A stretch of DNA of 64,000 nt from assembly GCA_016717265.1 (NCBI GenBank), contig JADKFX010000001.1, forward strand, positions 2,492,501 through 2,556,500, written 5' to 3'. Below, piece by piece: positions 53,948 to 63,492 of the stretch. Position 1 is the first letter of the stretch. Each line of letters starts with the position of its first letter. A program made the translations under genes and the position numbers. The stretch comes from Saprospiraceae bacterium (GTDB lineage: Bacteria; Bacteroidota; Bacteroidia; Chitinophagales; Saprospiraceae). The notes beneath the pieces were generated by a model. That model made no database searches. It had not been told where the DNA came from and saw nothing but the letters and a program-made list of their open reading frames with translations.

Positions 53948-55894
53948 TTAAATGACAACCGTTTTTAATAAGCTTGCTAAATAATTCCGTTCGTTTACAA
54001 TATGTTGATGAGACTTTAGTTCTAATTCCAGGTCTTCATCATTCAAACTATGGTTTTTAATTTTTTTCTCAAATTCAGAAATTGCTTTATTGTATTTCTT
54101 TAATTTAAACCTCAAGATAGAATTTGTAATATCGAGTCTAAAATTTTCCTCAGGTGGTTTTTGTGTGCTTAGATAAATTCCATACCGATCAACCCAATTT
54201 TGACTATATTCAAATTTGGACATTGTAAATTCTAAAGCTAAATCTGCAATACTTTTATTTGAATGTGTTATAAAATAATTGGAATCCGGTATTTTGCCCA
54301 GGGTCAATTGTTCTGAAATATCAAGAATAATATTTTTAATAAGTTCATTGTCAAAAAATGGAATCGTATCTGAAATATTTTCGATAATATATTCAGCACA
54401 AGAAATATTTTCAACCGTATCATACAATTCCTTTCCCCATAATATTAAAACTCTACAAATATCTTTCTCTTGAAATTCATCATTCGTTAAACTAATAATT
54501 TGCTGATGACTTACCAGGGTGTCTCCTTCATTTAAATCTTTTAAGATTTGTTGATCCCGATCTAAAGCCTTTCTTTTTTCCTGAAAGGAACGAATTCTAT
54601 ATTCTTCACGCAGGAGCTTATTACAAGCTTCAATTAAGCTTAATTCATCTAATTGGAGTGCTGAAGCAGTTTGTTTTAAATAAATAGATCGTTTGATTGG
54701 ATCCTCAACTTTTGCAATGGTTTGTATGACATCTTTGGCTGCAACCGATTTTTTCAATGGATCATTTTCTGCATCTTTTGCATGTAAACTCAGTTTATAG
54801 AAAATGAAATCTTTTGCATCATTTTTTATAAATTCTTCAAATGCATCTGCACCAATTTTTTTTATAAAACCATCAGGATCTTCATTGTCAGGAATCATAA
54901 CAATTTTAACATCCATACCTTCCAAAATCAGAAGATCAATTCCACGCATTGCAGCCTTAATACCAGCCGGATCACCATCATATAATATGGTGGTATTTGT
55001 AGTAATCCGCTTGATGCTTTGTACTTGTTCTTCCGTTAAAGAAGTGCCTGAAGAAGCCACCGCATTTTCAATTCCAACTTGATGTAAAGCCATAACATCT
55101 GTATAGCCTTCTACCAAAATACATTGATTCTTTTCCCGAATTGATTTTTTCGCTAAATGCAAACCATAAAGAGTCTTGCTTTTTTGATAAAGTTCAGTCT
55201 CTGGTGAATTAATATATTTAGGTGCCTTTGGATCTGAACCTAATATTCTGCCAGCAAAGGCAATTGGTTTTCCACTTAAATTATGAATTGGAAAAATTAC
55301 CCGATTTCTAAAAAAATCCTTTTGATGATTGGTTACTAATCCTAATTTTTGTAAATAATCTAATTTATATGCTTCTTTTTGTGCAGCAATTAACAAACTG
55401 TCTTGTTGGTCAAATGCAAATCCGAGTTCGAATTTTTTAATCGTACTTTCCAGAAAACCTCTTTCTTTAAAGTAGGATAGTGCAACCGATTGACCTATCT
55501 GATTTTCCCATAAATTATGTTTATAAAAATCGAGCGCAAATTGATTTACTATATGAAGGCTTTCTGTTTCTTTGCGATCTTCAACCGATGATTCTTTTTG
55601 ATTTGTTTCTTCTAAAGTGATTTGATATTTTTTAGCTAATTGCCGAATAGCTTCCGGAAAGCTCAATTGTTCAGCTTCCATCATAAATTGAACTGGGGTA
55701 CCCCCTTTACCACACCCAAAACATTTAAAAATGTTTTTAGTAGGGGAGACAGAAAATGAAGGCGTTTTTTCTTTATGAAATGGGCACAAACCAATCATAT
55801 TTGCACCCCGTTGTTTAAGATCTACAAAGTCACGAACAACATCGTCAATACGTGCCGTTTCAATAACTTCTTCAATAGACCTTTGACTAATCAT
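53948..55894 (-). CDS. dnaG: DNA primase
   Basis: Makes RNA primers for replication, 648 aa. The N-terminal zinc finger is CPFHKEKTPSF followed by FKCFGCGKGG. The TOPRIM domain has CILVEGYTDV (catalytic Glu) and ILYDGDPAGIKAAMRG (DxD region). RILGSDPKAPKYINSPET lies just before it, in the catalytic core. The C-terminal ~200 residues form the helicase-binding region and are poorly conserved, as usual. Not linked to rpoD here. Confidence 0.97.
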   Translation of the reverse strand: MISQRSIEEVIETARIDDVVRDFVDLKQRGANMIGLCPFHKEKTPSFSVSPTKNIFKCFGCGKGGTPVQFMMEAEQLSFPEAIRQLAKKYQITLEETNQKESSVEDRKETESLHIVNQFALDFYKHNLWENQIGQSVALSYFKERGFLESTIKKFELGFAFDQQDSLLIAAQKEAYKLDYLQKLGLVTNHQKDFFRNRVIFPIHNLSGKPIAFAGRILGSDPKAPKYINSPETELYQKSKTLYGLHLAKKSIREKNQCILVEGYTDVMALHQVGIENAVASSGTSLTEEQVQSIKRITTNTTILYDGDPAGIKAAMRGIDLLILEGMDVKIVMIPDNEDPDGFIKKIGADAFEEFIKNDAKDFIFYKLSLHAKDAENDPLKKSVAAKDVIQTIAKVEDPIKRSIYLKQTASALQLDELSLIEACNKLLREEYRIRSFQEKRKALDRDQQILKDLNEGDTLVSHQQIISLTNDEFQEKDICRVLILWGKELYDTVENISCAEYIIENISDTIPFFDNELIKNIILDISEQLTLGKIPDSNYFITHSNKSIADLALEFTMSKFEYSQNWVDRYGIYLSTQKPPEENFRLDITNSILRFKLKKYNKAISEFEKKIKNHSLNDEDLELELKSHQHIVNERNYLASLLKTVVI

Positions 55895-55953
55895 TTTATA
55901 AATAGGTTTGTATTGATCTTTAAAGTAATGAAGTGATTCATTTTAGGAAGGTA

Positions 55954-55961
55954 CAAATTTA
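55954..55961 (-). promoter_or_regulatory. -7 promoter element of dnaG overlapping the dapB stop codon
   Basis: TAAATTTG on the minus strand, about 60 bp before the dnaG start, shares bases with the dapB stop. This would give dnaG its own transcript in addition to read-through. Confidence 0.4.
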
Positions 55962-56678
55962 ATCCTCTAAATTTAACACATCTTTCATCGTAAAAATTCC
56001 TTGTTTTCCATAAAGCCATTCTGCAGCTATTACAGCTCCTAATGCGAAACCTCGCCGACTAAAAGCTTCGTGTTTAATCTCAATTTGATCAATATTTGAA
56101 GTATAGCTTACGATGTGTGTCCCAACTACTGGATCTTTTCGCTCTGAATTAATATGCAGGGTTTTTTCAATTAAAGGATCCGCAAGTGACCATTGATCAT
56201 AAGCCGTATGATTTTCAATGATATCCAAAGCTAAACTCAGGGCTGTGCCGCTTGGTGCATCTTTTTTGTGGGTGTGATGAATTTCTTTTAAACTACAGGT
56301 AAATTCATTTTGATTGGACATCATCGAAGCTAATTTTCGATTTAATGCAAAAAATATTTGTACTCCGACGCTAAAATTAGAAGCATAAATAAGGGATCCG
56401 TTCAATTCTTTAGCTTGTTTTTCAACTTCATCCCAATTCTTATTCCAACCTGTGGTGCCACAAATAACTGGCACTCCTTGTTTAAAACATTGAATTATAT
56501 TAGCAATTGCAGCATCCGGACTCGTAAATTCAATCGCTAGATCAGCTTCTTTTAAATAATCTGGTAAAGATTCCCTGTTGGATCCTGTAATCCTTCCACA
56601 AATTTGGTGAGATCTTTCTAAAAGTTCTTTCTCAATAGCTTCCCCCATCTTTCCATAACCAATCAAACACACCTTCAT
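55959..56678 (-). CDS. dapB: 4-hydroxy-tetrahydrodipicolinate reductase
   Basis: Diaminopimelate/lysine pathway enzyme of 239 aa. The Rossmann motif is GYGKMGEAIE. The catalytic region ASNFSVGVQIFFALN and the substrate-binding string HHTHKKDAPSGTALSLA are both present. It supplies diaminopimelate for peptidoglycan, the ligand of the OmpA domain fused to CoxB elsewhere in the window. It has a well-formed promoter upstream. Confidence 0.96.
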   Translation of the reverse strand: MKVCLIGYGKMGEAIEKELLERSHQICGRITGSNRESLPDYLKEADLAIEFTSPDAAIANIIQCFKQGVPVICGTTGWNKNWDEVEKQAKELNGSLIYASNFSVGVQIFFALNRKLASMMSNQNEFTCSLKEIHHTHKKDAPSGTALSLALDIIENHTAYDQWSLADPLIEKTLHINSERKDPVVGTHIVSYTSNIDQIEIKHEAFSRRGFALGAVIAAEWLYGKQGIFTMKDVLNLED

Positions 56679-56726
56679 AATTATTTGTAAATCAATTTAT
56701 TATATATTTAAATTCTCAAATCGCTT

Positions 56727-56755
56727 CAAAATTAAGAGATTATTCCAAATTACAA
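56727..56755 (-). promoter_or_regulatory. Promoter of dapB
   Basis: On the minus strand a TTG (56755-56753), 18 bp, then TAATTTTG (56734-56727), an exact -7 match. The leader before the ATG at 56678 is about 45 nt. Confidence 0.7.
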
Positions 56756-56777
56756 GCGTTAAGTGGTGAATAAAGTA

Positions 56778-56785
56778 TATTTTTG
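56778..56785 (+). promoter_or_regulatory. -7 promoter element of accD
   Basis: TATTTTTG, an exact TAnnTTTG match, about 50 bp before ATG 56835. Its position supports 56835 rather than the upstream GTG at 56763 as the translation start. Confidence 0.55.
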
Positions 56786-56834
56786 CTTTGATCCCACAGA
56801 CAATTTTATTTGTCAACTAAATTTAAATAAATAT

Positions 56835-57686
56835 ATGGGTTGGTTTAAACGACTCAAGGAAGGTATTTCAACAAAAACGAAAGGAAAGAAGGAAACTCCA
56901 GATGGTATTTGGTTTAAATGCCCTGAATGTTCTGAAATGCTTACTACGAAGCAATTAAAAGAGTCTATTTATAAATGTCCGAAATGTAATTATCATACAA
57001 GAATAAGTTCAGATAAGTATTTTGACCTTATTTATGATGATGATTATGTTTTGTTATTTGAAAATCTGATTTCTACAGATTTTTTGCATTTTAAGGACCT
57101 TCAATCGTACCAAAAAAGATTAGATGATGCTCGTGCTAATTCGGAACATAAGGATTCTATAACCGTTGCAATTGGTACTATTGGAAACCGTGAATTAGTC
57201 ACTGCAGCGATGGATTTTACCTTCATAGGTGGTTCAATGGGCTCCGTTATGGGTGAAAAAATTAGTCGGGCCATCGATGTTTGTATTGAGCGTAAAGCAC
57301 CTCTTTTGATAATTTCAAAATCTGGTGGTGCAAGAATGATGGAGTCGGCATTTTCATTAATGCAAATGGCAAAGACTTCCGCTAAATTGACACAATTAGC
57401 AAAACATAAAATTCCTTATTTTTCATTTCTTACGGATCCTACCACAGGTGGAGTTACAGCATCCTTTGCCATGTTAGGAGACATTAATTTTTCAGAACCT
57501 AATGCGTTAATAGGTTTTGCTGGTCCCAGGGTTGTAAAAGAAACTATTAAAAGAGATTTGCCAGAAGGATTTCAACGTTCTGAGTTTTTATTAGAGAATG
57601 GCTTTCTGGATTTTATTATTGACCGCAAAGATTTAAAAGCAACGCTTTCTGATTTAATTGAAATGTTGCAACCAATCGAAGTTTGA
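56835..57686 (+). CDS. accD: Acetyl-CoA carboxylase carboxyltransferase subunit beta
   Basis: Carboxyltransferase half of acetyl-CoA carboxylase in fatty acid synthesis, 283 aa from ATG 56835 (MGWFKRLKEGI, the normal start). A zinc ribbon has Cys29, Cys32, Cys48 and Cys51 (CPEC, CPKC). The crotonase-fold core has FTFIGGSMGSVMGEKI, SKSGGARMMES and DPTTGGVTASFA. It ends one base before the convergent bshC stop. The alpha subunit gene is not in the window. Confidence 0.97.
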   Translation: MGWFKRLKEGISTKTKGKKETPDGIWFKCPECSEMLTTKQLKESIYKCPKCNYHTRISSDKYFDLIYDDDYVLLFENLISTDFLHFKDLQSYQKRLDDARANSEHKDSITVAIGTIGNRELVTAAMDFTFIGGSMGSVMGEKISRAIDVCIERKAPLLIISKSGGARMMESAFSLMQMAKTSAKLTQLAKHKIPYFSFLTDPTTGGVTASFAMLGDINFSEPNALIGFAGPRVVKETIKRDLPEGFQRSEFLLENGFLDFIIDRKDLKATLSDLIEMLQPIEV

Positions 57687-59294
57687 TTATTTTATTTCTT
57701 TTATGATCGCAAACTGAGCCAGGTCTGGTTGGTAAGTATCCATTAACATATCTAAATATTTCTGGCCAAAGTTTAAATAATAACTTAAAAAATTAAAATG
57801 CCGCTCCTGGATGCTATTATCCGGAAAAAGAACCTCCTTTATTTTGCGTATACTTTGAATTTCTTGCTCGTGTTTTTGCTTTATAGACTTAGTATGCTTC
57901 GTTTCAATATGTTCCAGTGATTTGTAAATTTTTTGCAGTTCAGCTTCTATACTAATTTTTGTTGAGCTGTCTAAATTTGAACAACTAATTTTGATTTTTT
58001 CGAGTAATAATTTCGTATTGGATAGATCTTCTTCGTTTAGTGTATGGGAGTCTTTTTGTAGTTTTATAAATCCAACTTCTAATTCATTGATGGGCAATAA
58101 AAAGTCTATTGGTTTATAAATTGTTTTCGCTATTTTAGATAAAAGAGATTGATCAAAGTGAAATGCAGAAAGCCTTCTGAATAAAAGCGGATACGGAATA
58201 TCGACTTCCTGGAAACAGTTTTTTAATTGCATCCAATAAGCTATTTCGCCTCCTCCTCCTACAAATGCCACATTCGGAAATAGGAATTCCTGATATAAAG
58301 GTCTCATTAATACATTTGGACTAAAATTTATAGGATTCTGTTTTAGTTCATTTAAAATTTCAGATTCAGTCCATTTTATATCTGTATCTATTAAATGAAA
58401 ATATCCAGCTTCAATGGCTATGCGTTTTCTTCCGCTTGGATGGTGGTAAAATAAATTTAGAGTTCTTGGATTTACCTGGAGTGGGAATTTTAAGGATTCA
58501 AAGAATAAACTGCTTTTAATTGCATTCTCATAAATAAATCGTTCGCGTATTTCTTTTTCAATGATGCCAGAAAATAGTGCTTTAGCATCTTCGTCATCAG
58601 GGTTAAAATAAACCAAGCCTTCACTTCCAAATAATGCATCGACAAATAATCTGTAATAATCTGCATAGTTTGAACAAATGTTAAGCCATGCTTTATTTTT
58701 ATTAAAAAATTGTGTTGCAAATTCATTTCTTTGAAATAGATTTTCAACTTGATCTAAAACGGAATGATATTGACCTAAACCCAAACGTCCGGTTGCAATC
58801 CCTGGCTGTTCTTGCCATACAATTTTATGTTGAAATAAATTAAGGTGATTGATTTCATCAAAGTCATGATCTTCATTTCCAGCGTAATAAATTGGAATAA
58901 AATTATACTCAGGATACTTTAACTGAAGAATTTTAGCAAGTTTTATAGTAGAAGCTATTTTGTAGACCCAGAATAAGGGACCACCCAGAAGACAGGGCTG
59001 ATGTGCACAAATTACGGTAAAAGTATTCTTAAGTTTGAGTTTTTCAATCTGTTCAATAACTTTCGTACTGTGATTTATTCCAGCATATTGTTTAAGCAGT
59101 ATTTCTGTAATTTTATTTCTAAATTTAAAATCCTTTCTATTTTCAATTTGCTTTTCAATATTGCTTATTAAAGGTACAGCTGATAATAGGGGCGAAAATT
59201 CCTTTGGAGTTTTCCAATAGCTCAGATCCAGGGGACCAAATCCAATAGAACTATTTGGTTCTAGGTATTCTATATCAAAATGAACTGTTTGCAT
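57687..59294 (-). CDS. bshC: Putative cysteine ligase BshC (bacillithiol biosynthesis)
   Basis: Last step of bacillithiol synthesis: adding Cys to GlcN-malate, 535 aa. Family motifs are HQPCLLGGPLFWVYK, YYAGNEDHDFDEI and VLMRPLYQEFLFPNVAFVGGGGEIAYW. A C-terminal coiled coil includes EAELQKIYKSLEHIE. It indicates that this bacterium uses bacillithiol as a low-molecular-weight thiol. bshA and bshB are not seen here. Divergent from the permease gene, with start codons about 57 bp apart. Confidence 0.93.
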   Translation of the reverse strand: MQTVHFDIEYLEPNSSIGFGPLDLSYWKTPKEFSPLLSAVPLISNIEKQIENRKDFKFRNKITEILLKQYAGINHSTKVIEQIEKLKLKNTFTVICAHQPCLLGGPLFWVYKIASTIKLAKILQLKYPEYNFIPIYYAGNEDHDFDEINHLNLFQHKIVWQEQPGIATGRLGLGQYHSVLDQVENLFQRNEFATQFFNKNKAWLNICSNYADYYRLFVDALFGSEGLVYFNPDDEDAKALFSGIIEKEIRERFIYENAIKSSLFFESLKFPLQVNPRTLNLFYHHPSGRKRIAIEAGYFHLIDTDIKWTESEILNELKQNPINFSPNVLMRPLYQEFLFPNVAFVGGGGEIAYWMQLKNCFQEVDIPYPLLFRRLSAFHFDQSLLSKIAKTIYKPIDFLLPINELEVGFIKLQKDSHTLNEEDLSNTKLLLEKIKISCSNLDSSTKISIEAELQKIYKSLEHIETKHTKSIKQKHEQEIQSIRKIKEVLFPDNSIQERHFNFLSYYLNFGQKYLDMLMDTYQPDLAQFAIIKEIK

Positions 59295-59350
59295 AGGAAA
59301 TAATTGGGCAAAGGTATTTACTTTTGTTCAATTTAAATCTGCAAGCTTTG

Positions 59351-60400
59351 ATGCGTTTTATTATTATTAAATTAGGTATAATTCTGATCTCAGTCTTTTC
59401 AGTGATCAGTCTTATTAGTTTGATAATCTATTTAGCACCTATTGACCCTGCAAGAATTCAGTTTGGCCAACGAGCGGACCCAAAATCAATTGAAATAATG
59501 CGAGCTAAGTTGTTCTTGGATAAATCTTATGGTGAACAAATTTATCGATACTTTGAGGATTTGAGTCCTTTCCAAATAATTCATAGGAATAATTATCGGC
59601 TTGAAGATTATTCCTATTTGCAATTAGGATCTTTTAGTAACCAGATGATCATACTTAAATATCCATACTTAAGAAGATCCTACATTAGTGGTGAAAAAGT
59701 TTCTGATTTAATTGTTGGAGCTTTATTCTCAACCTTAGCACTCGGGTTTTGTGCCATGTTAATTTCTATTGTGCTTGGTTTGTTTTTAGGAATTACCGCT
59801 GCTATTCATTTTGGGAGTTGGTTAGATCAGAGTATTACAGCGATTACAACAGTATTTTATGCAATTCCAAGTTATATTTCTGCAATTTTATTTGCGGTTA
59901 TTTTCGGTTATTATTTTGGTTCGTTTACAGGATTGCCAGTGCAGGGCTCATTAAATGCATTAGACGATTATGGGAATGAGTTTTATGATTTTCGGCGAAT
60001 CATACTTCCGTCACTTGCATTAGGAATCCGACCAGTTGCGATGATTTGTCAGATGACCCGAGCATCGTTATTAGAAATTTATTCCCAAGATTATGTGAGA
60101 ACAGCAGTATCCATGGGACTTAAAGAGGGTAGAGTATTACACAAACATATATTTCCAAATGCATTAAACCCAATAATAACAACAATCAGTGGTTGGTTTG
60201 CATCTTTATTGACGGGAGCATTTTTTGTAGAATATGTTTTTAATTATCGCGGTTTAGGGGACTTAACAATTCAAGCTTTGAATCAATTTGACCTGCCTGT
60301 TGTATTGGCTTCTTGTGTTGTTACTGTAAGTTTATTTATATTGGTAAACAGTTTAGCAGATATCTTATATACCTGGATAGATCCTCGTGTTAAAATTTAA
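59351..60400 (+). CDS. Oligopeptide/dipeptide ABC transporter permease (DppB-like)
   Basis: 349 aa from ATG 59351; a TTG 27 bp upstream is also possible. The N-terminal helix and an extended periplasmic loop are followed by five core helices. The permease EAA loop reads RTAVSMGLKEGRVLHKHIFPNAL, which contacts the ATPase. LTGAFFVEYVFNYRGLGDL, the DppB/OppB C-terminal signature, follows. No second permease, binding protein or ATPase is adjacent, so its partners are elsewhere. Its 3' end overlaps the convergent barrel gene by 11 bp. Confidence 0.9.
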   Translation: MRFIIIKLGIILISVFSVISLISLIIYLAPIDPARIQFGQRADPKSIEIMRAKLFLDKSYGEQIYRYFEDLSPFQIIHRNNYRLEDYSYLQLGSFSNQMIILKYPYLRRSYISGEKVSDLIVGALFSTLALGFCAMLISIVLGLFLGITAAIHFGSWLDQSITAITTVFYAIPSYISAILFAVIFGYYFGSFTGLPVQGSLNALDDYGNEFYDFRRIILPSLALGIRPVAMICQMTRASLLEIYSQDYVRTAVSMGLKEGRVLHKHIFPNALNPIITTISGWFASLLTGAFFVEYVFNYRGLGDLTIQALNQFDLPVVLASCVVTVSLFILVNSLADILYTWIDPRVKI

Positions 60401-61025
60401 TACTTAAGGTTCCAATAAGCCGGGAAGCAGATTTATCGAAATTGTATTTTTTTCCAAAAAAGTTAATATGATCTCCGTATTTGCTAAAATTACCTTCATG
60501 ACGAATGTCAATACCAATGAATGAAATATCAAATCCTATACCTGCCTGATATCCAAAAGAAGCAGTATTGAATTTATCTTTGTATCCAGAAATATTTGTT
60601 AATTCAGAAGAATTATTTATAAAAATATGTGCAACTGGTCCTGCAAAGAGTCTGAGTATTCCAAACTTTAATCCTAAAATTACGGGTATATCAAGGTATT
60701 GATATTTTTCTGTTCGAACGGAATCAACTAATTGGGGAATAGAAAAATCATTGAATTTAAAATTTGCCTTATTGGAATTAAAAAGTACTTCAGGTTGGAT
60801 ATAAAAATTTCCAAAATTAATCCGGATTCCAGCACCAAAGTGATAACCATAGGATGCATCTTCAAAAGATAGTTTAAAGGAATCCAAAGAACTTTGATTT
60901 GTTATTAGAAAATCATCAGCACTAACATCAACACTATGGAGCCCACCTGAAATAATTAAGTTTATTTGAGATTGCGCAGCGTTACTGCATATAAAGAAAG
61001 CTATAAAATACAAATATTTGAGCAC
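60390..61025 (-). CDS. PorT-like outer-membrane beta-barrel protein
   Basis: 211 aa with a signal peptide (LKYLYFIAFFICSNAAQSQ) and alternating beta-strand pattern (GYHFGAGIRINFGNFYIQPEVLFNS, YQYLDIPVILGLKFG, SFGYQAGIGFDISFIGIDIRHEG), ending LIGTLSIKF. This is the outer-membrane PorT-family pattern, and YLDIPVILG is highly typical. Whether it is the T9SS component PorT or one of its many paralogues cannot be decided. The start is GTG at 61025. Confidence 0.85.
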   Translation of the reverse strand: MLKYLYFIAFFICSNAAQSQINLIISGGLHSVDVSADDFLITNQSSLDSFKLSFEDASYGYHFGAGIRINFGNFYIQPEVLFNSNKANFKFNDFSIPQLVDSVRTEKYQYLDIPVILGLKFGILRLFAGPVAHIFINNSSELTNISGYKDKFNTASFGYQAGIGFDISFIGIDIRHEGNFSKYGDHINFFGKKYNFDKSASRLIGTLSIKF

Positions 61026-61042
61026 TTGGAATTAATTTATAA

Positions 61043-61050
61043 CAAATATA
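61043..61050 (-). promoter_or_regulatory. -7 promoter element of the PorT-like gene
   Basis: TATATTTG on the minus strand, an exact match, 17 bp before the GTG start; predicted leader about 11-13 nt. It lies in the 64-bp divergent gap with engB. Confidence 0.5.
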
Positions 61051-61089
61051 CGTAATATTTTTAATATTATTATTTGTTACTTTTAAATT

Positions 61090-61722
61090 ATGATAAACTT
61101 AACGAACTTTGCATTTCGTATGGACGCTCAAATACAACATGTTGAATTTATCGGTTCCTTTCCAAAATTTAAAGATTTACCGGAGTCTAAATTTCCTGAA
61201 TTTTGTTTTTGGGGTCGCTCCAATGTAGGAAAGAGTAGTCTTATAAACTATTTATGTAATAGAAAAGAAATTGCAAAAGTCTCCTCAACGCCTGGTAAAA
61301 CACAAGCGTTTAACCAGTATCTGATTAATAATTCTTGGATTATGATGGATCTACCAGGGTATGGTTATGCCCGTATTTCCAAAGATAAAAAGGAACTCTG
61401 GGCGCAAGAAATAAAACGGTATTTAAACGGAAGGCAAAATTTATGCTTGTTATTTTTATTAGTAGATTCTTCTATTGAGCCGCAAAAAATTGATATTGAA
61501 ACAATCAATGATTTAGGCGAGAAGAATATTCCATTCTATATTTTATTTACCAAAACAGACAAATCAACAAAACGAAAACTAAGTATTAATAAGCAGAAGT
61601 TTGAAAATGAAGTATCTCAATTTTGGGAAACATTACCACCAATGTTTGAAACCAGTGCAGAAAAAGCATTCGGACGAGATGTTGTGGTATCAGCTATCAA
61701 TGCAATTCTCAAATCAATTTAA
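61090..61722 (+). CDS. engB: Ribosome biogenesis GTP-binding protein EngB/YihA/YsxC
   Basis: Cytosolic GTPase for large-subunit ribosome assembly, 210 aa. G1 is GRSNVGKSSLIN, G2/G3 are STPGKTQAFNQY and DLPGYGYA, G4 is TKTDK, and G5 is ETSAEK. ATG 61090 is used here. ATG 61123 (MDAQIQHVEF) would give a more standard N-terminus and is equally possible. The acyltransferase gene follows after 22 bp. Confidence 0.95.
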   Translation: MINLTNFAFRMDAQIQHVEFIGSFPKFKDLPESKFPEFCFWGRSNVGKSSLINYLCNRKEIAKVSSTPGKTQAFNQYLINNSWIMMDLPGYGYARISKDKKELWAQEIKRYLNGRQNLCLLFLLVDSSIEPQKIDIETINDLGEKNIPFYILFTKTDKSTKRKLSINKQKFENEVSQFWETLPPMFETSAEKAFGRDVVVSAINAILKSI

Positions 61723-61744
61723 ATTTTAAAGTTAATTATTTAAA

Positions 61745-63451
61745 ATGGATTTCAAAAATATTTCAACATATCAAAAATTTGAACATTTAGAATCGGATTT
61801 AAGTAAATGGCCAATTTCTAAATTTACCAATACAAGAAAAGCATTTTTAAAAAAACTAACAAAAGATGTAATAGGATATTTTAATACACTCCCTAAAGAC
61901 GATATGGATCAGGCTATTGCCAGAACAATCTATCTTGAAAAGCAACGTGTCAAATCAAATCCATGGAATGCGGATCCTCCAAATGAAATGGAGTATTACC
62001 GAAAAATCCAGAATGAGTATAATGAAAATCAATTAGAATCTGACAAATACAAAGCAAATCAGGATACATTAATCCGACTTATAAAAAGATATGGTCAGGA
62101 AATTATCGGACATTTTAATCCGAAAACATTTTTAACAGCTCGTAAAATAAGTGATTTTGTATTTCACTTTTTACTATATCCTTTTAGTTGGCAATCTTTA
62201 ATTAATTTTAAAAGAATGCGGCGAAAAAACCTTGAATCTATTAAAATTAATGGGCATTGTGAGGAAGTTCGCAGTTTGTTTAAAGATCATATTATTGTTT
62301 TAGTCCCAACACATTCTAGTAATCTGGATTCCATAATGATTGGCTATACCATTGATGTAGCTTTAGGCATGCCAGCATTTGCTTATGGAGCCGGATTAAA
62401 TTTGTTTGATTCAGAATTTTTTGCATTTTTCATGAATCGTTTAGGAGCCTATAAGGTAGATCGCCGGAAAAAGAATGTGATTTATTTGCAAACGCTCAAT
62501 AGTTATTCAAAGCTTTCTATTCTGGAAGGTATGAATACTATATTTTTTCCCGGCGGAACCCGATCCAGATCCGGGGAAGTAGAAACTAAAGTCAAATTAG
62601 GACTTTTGGGTTCTTTAATCCAGGCTCAAAGAAGCTTAATTGAGCTCGGTAGTGAAAAGAAAGTGGTAGTCGTACCGGTGGTATTAGGCTATGAAAGTGT
62701 TTTAGAGGCACGGTCATTGGTCATCCAACATTTGCGTACGACGGGTCAAGAGAAATATACTGCCAGAGTATTTAAAGATGGGTTTTCAGCTTATTTAAAA
62801 TTTACAAAACGAATTTTATCAAATGCTTCCAGGATTGTATTGACTTTTGGAAAGCCAATGGATGTTTTTGGAAATGTGTTTAATGAAATTGGAGAAAGTA
62901 TAGATTCAAAAGCGCATGTTATTCGATGTGCTGATTATTTTCTTACCGATGGAAAGCTCGCTGTAGATTCTCAAAGAGAAATGATTTATACCAGAGAATT
63001 GGGTGAGAAAATTGGTCTGGCATATAAAAAATATAATTTTATTCTTCCAGCTCATTTAGTAGCTTATGTAGCCTTTAAATTGTTGTCAAAGATGTATGCT
63101 CCTATGGATGTATATAGCGTAGTTCAAGTGCCAGAAGAAGAATTTGCGTTTCCAAAGCAGGCATTCGAAACACTGTGTTTGCAAGTGCGCACAATTCTAT
63201 TTGATAAATCTCAGAATAACGAATTAATTTATCCATCGGAATTGGAGGGATCCATCGAAACTATTATTTCAATTGGCATCAAATCATTAGGTATTTTTCA
63301 TATAAATAGAATTTTGTTTATCGATGATTTTGGTCGAATGGTGAGTCAGGATTTTCTAGGTTTATATTTTTACGCAAATAAAATGGCGAACCTGGAAATT
63401 GATGAACTTATAGATTGGGCTTCAATTCAATGGGAAGCAGAGCGATTTTAA
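61745..63451 (+). CDS. 1-acylglycerol-3-phosphate/glycerol-3-phosphate acyltransferase (PlsB/PlsC family)
   Basis: 568 aa acyltransferase. Motif I is PTHSSNLDS (HX4D, near 195-200). Motif III, FFPGGTRSRSG, is near 268-278. Motif IV, VVVPVVLGYE, follows. There are few clear membrane segments apart from a weak one near FLLYPFSWQ. It is longer than a typical PlsC and closer in size to PlsB-type enzymes, with an N-terminal helical region and a long C-terminal extension. It probably acts in phospholipid synthesis at the inner membrane. Substrate step is not certain. Confidence 0.88.
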   Translation: MDFKNISTYQKFEHLESDLSKWPISKFTNTRKAFLKKLTKDVIGYFNTLPKDDMDQAIARTIYLEKQRVKSNPWNADPPNEMEYYRKIQNEYNENQLESDKYKANQDTLIRLIKRYGQEIIGHFNPKTFLTARKISDFVFHFLLYPFSWQSLINFKRMRRKNLESIKINGHCEEVRSLFKDHIIVLVPTHSSNLDSIMIGYTIDVALGMPAFAYGAGLNLFDSEFFAFFMNRLGAYKVDRRKKNVIYLQTLNSYSKLSILEGMNTIFFPGGTRSRSGEVETKVKLGLLGSLIQAQRSLIELGSEKKVVVVPVVLGYESVLEARSLVIQHLRTTGQEKYTARVFKDGFSAYLKFTKRILSNASRIVLTFGKPMDVFGNVFNEIGESIDSKAHVIRCADYFLTDGKLAVDSQREMIYTRELGEKIGLAYKKYNFILPAHLVAYVAFKLLSKMYAPMDVYSVVQVPEEEFAFPKQAFETLCLQVRTILFDKSQNNELIYPSELEGSIETIISIGIKSLGIFHINRILFIDDFGRMVSQDFLGLYFYANKMANLEIDELIDWASIQWEAERF

Positions 63452-63492
63452 AGATTAAAGGATATTCAAAGAGAAGTAGCTTATTTTAATGT

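Noticed and set aside
56763..56834. GTG-initiated extension of accD
   Set aside because: A -7 promoter element sits inside this stretch, and the family starts at MGWFKRLKEG, matching ATG 56835.
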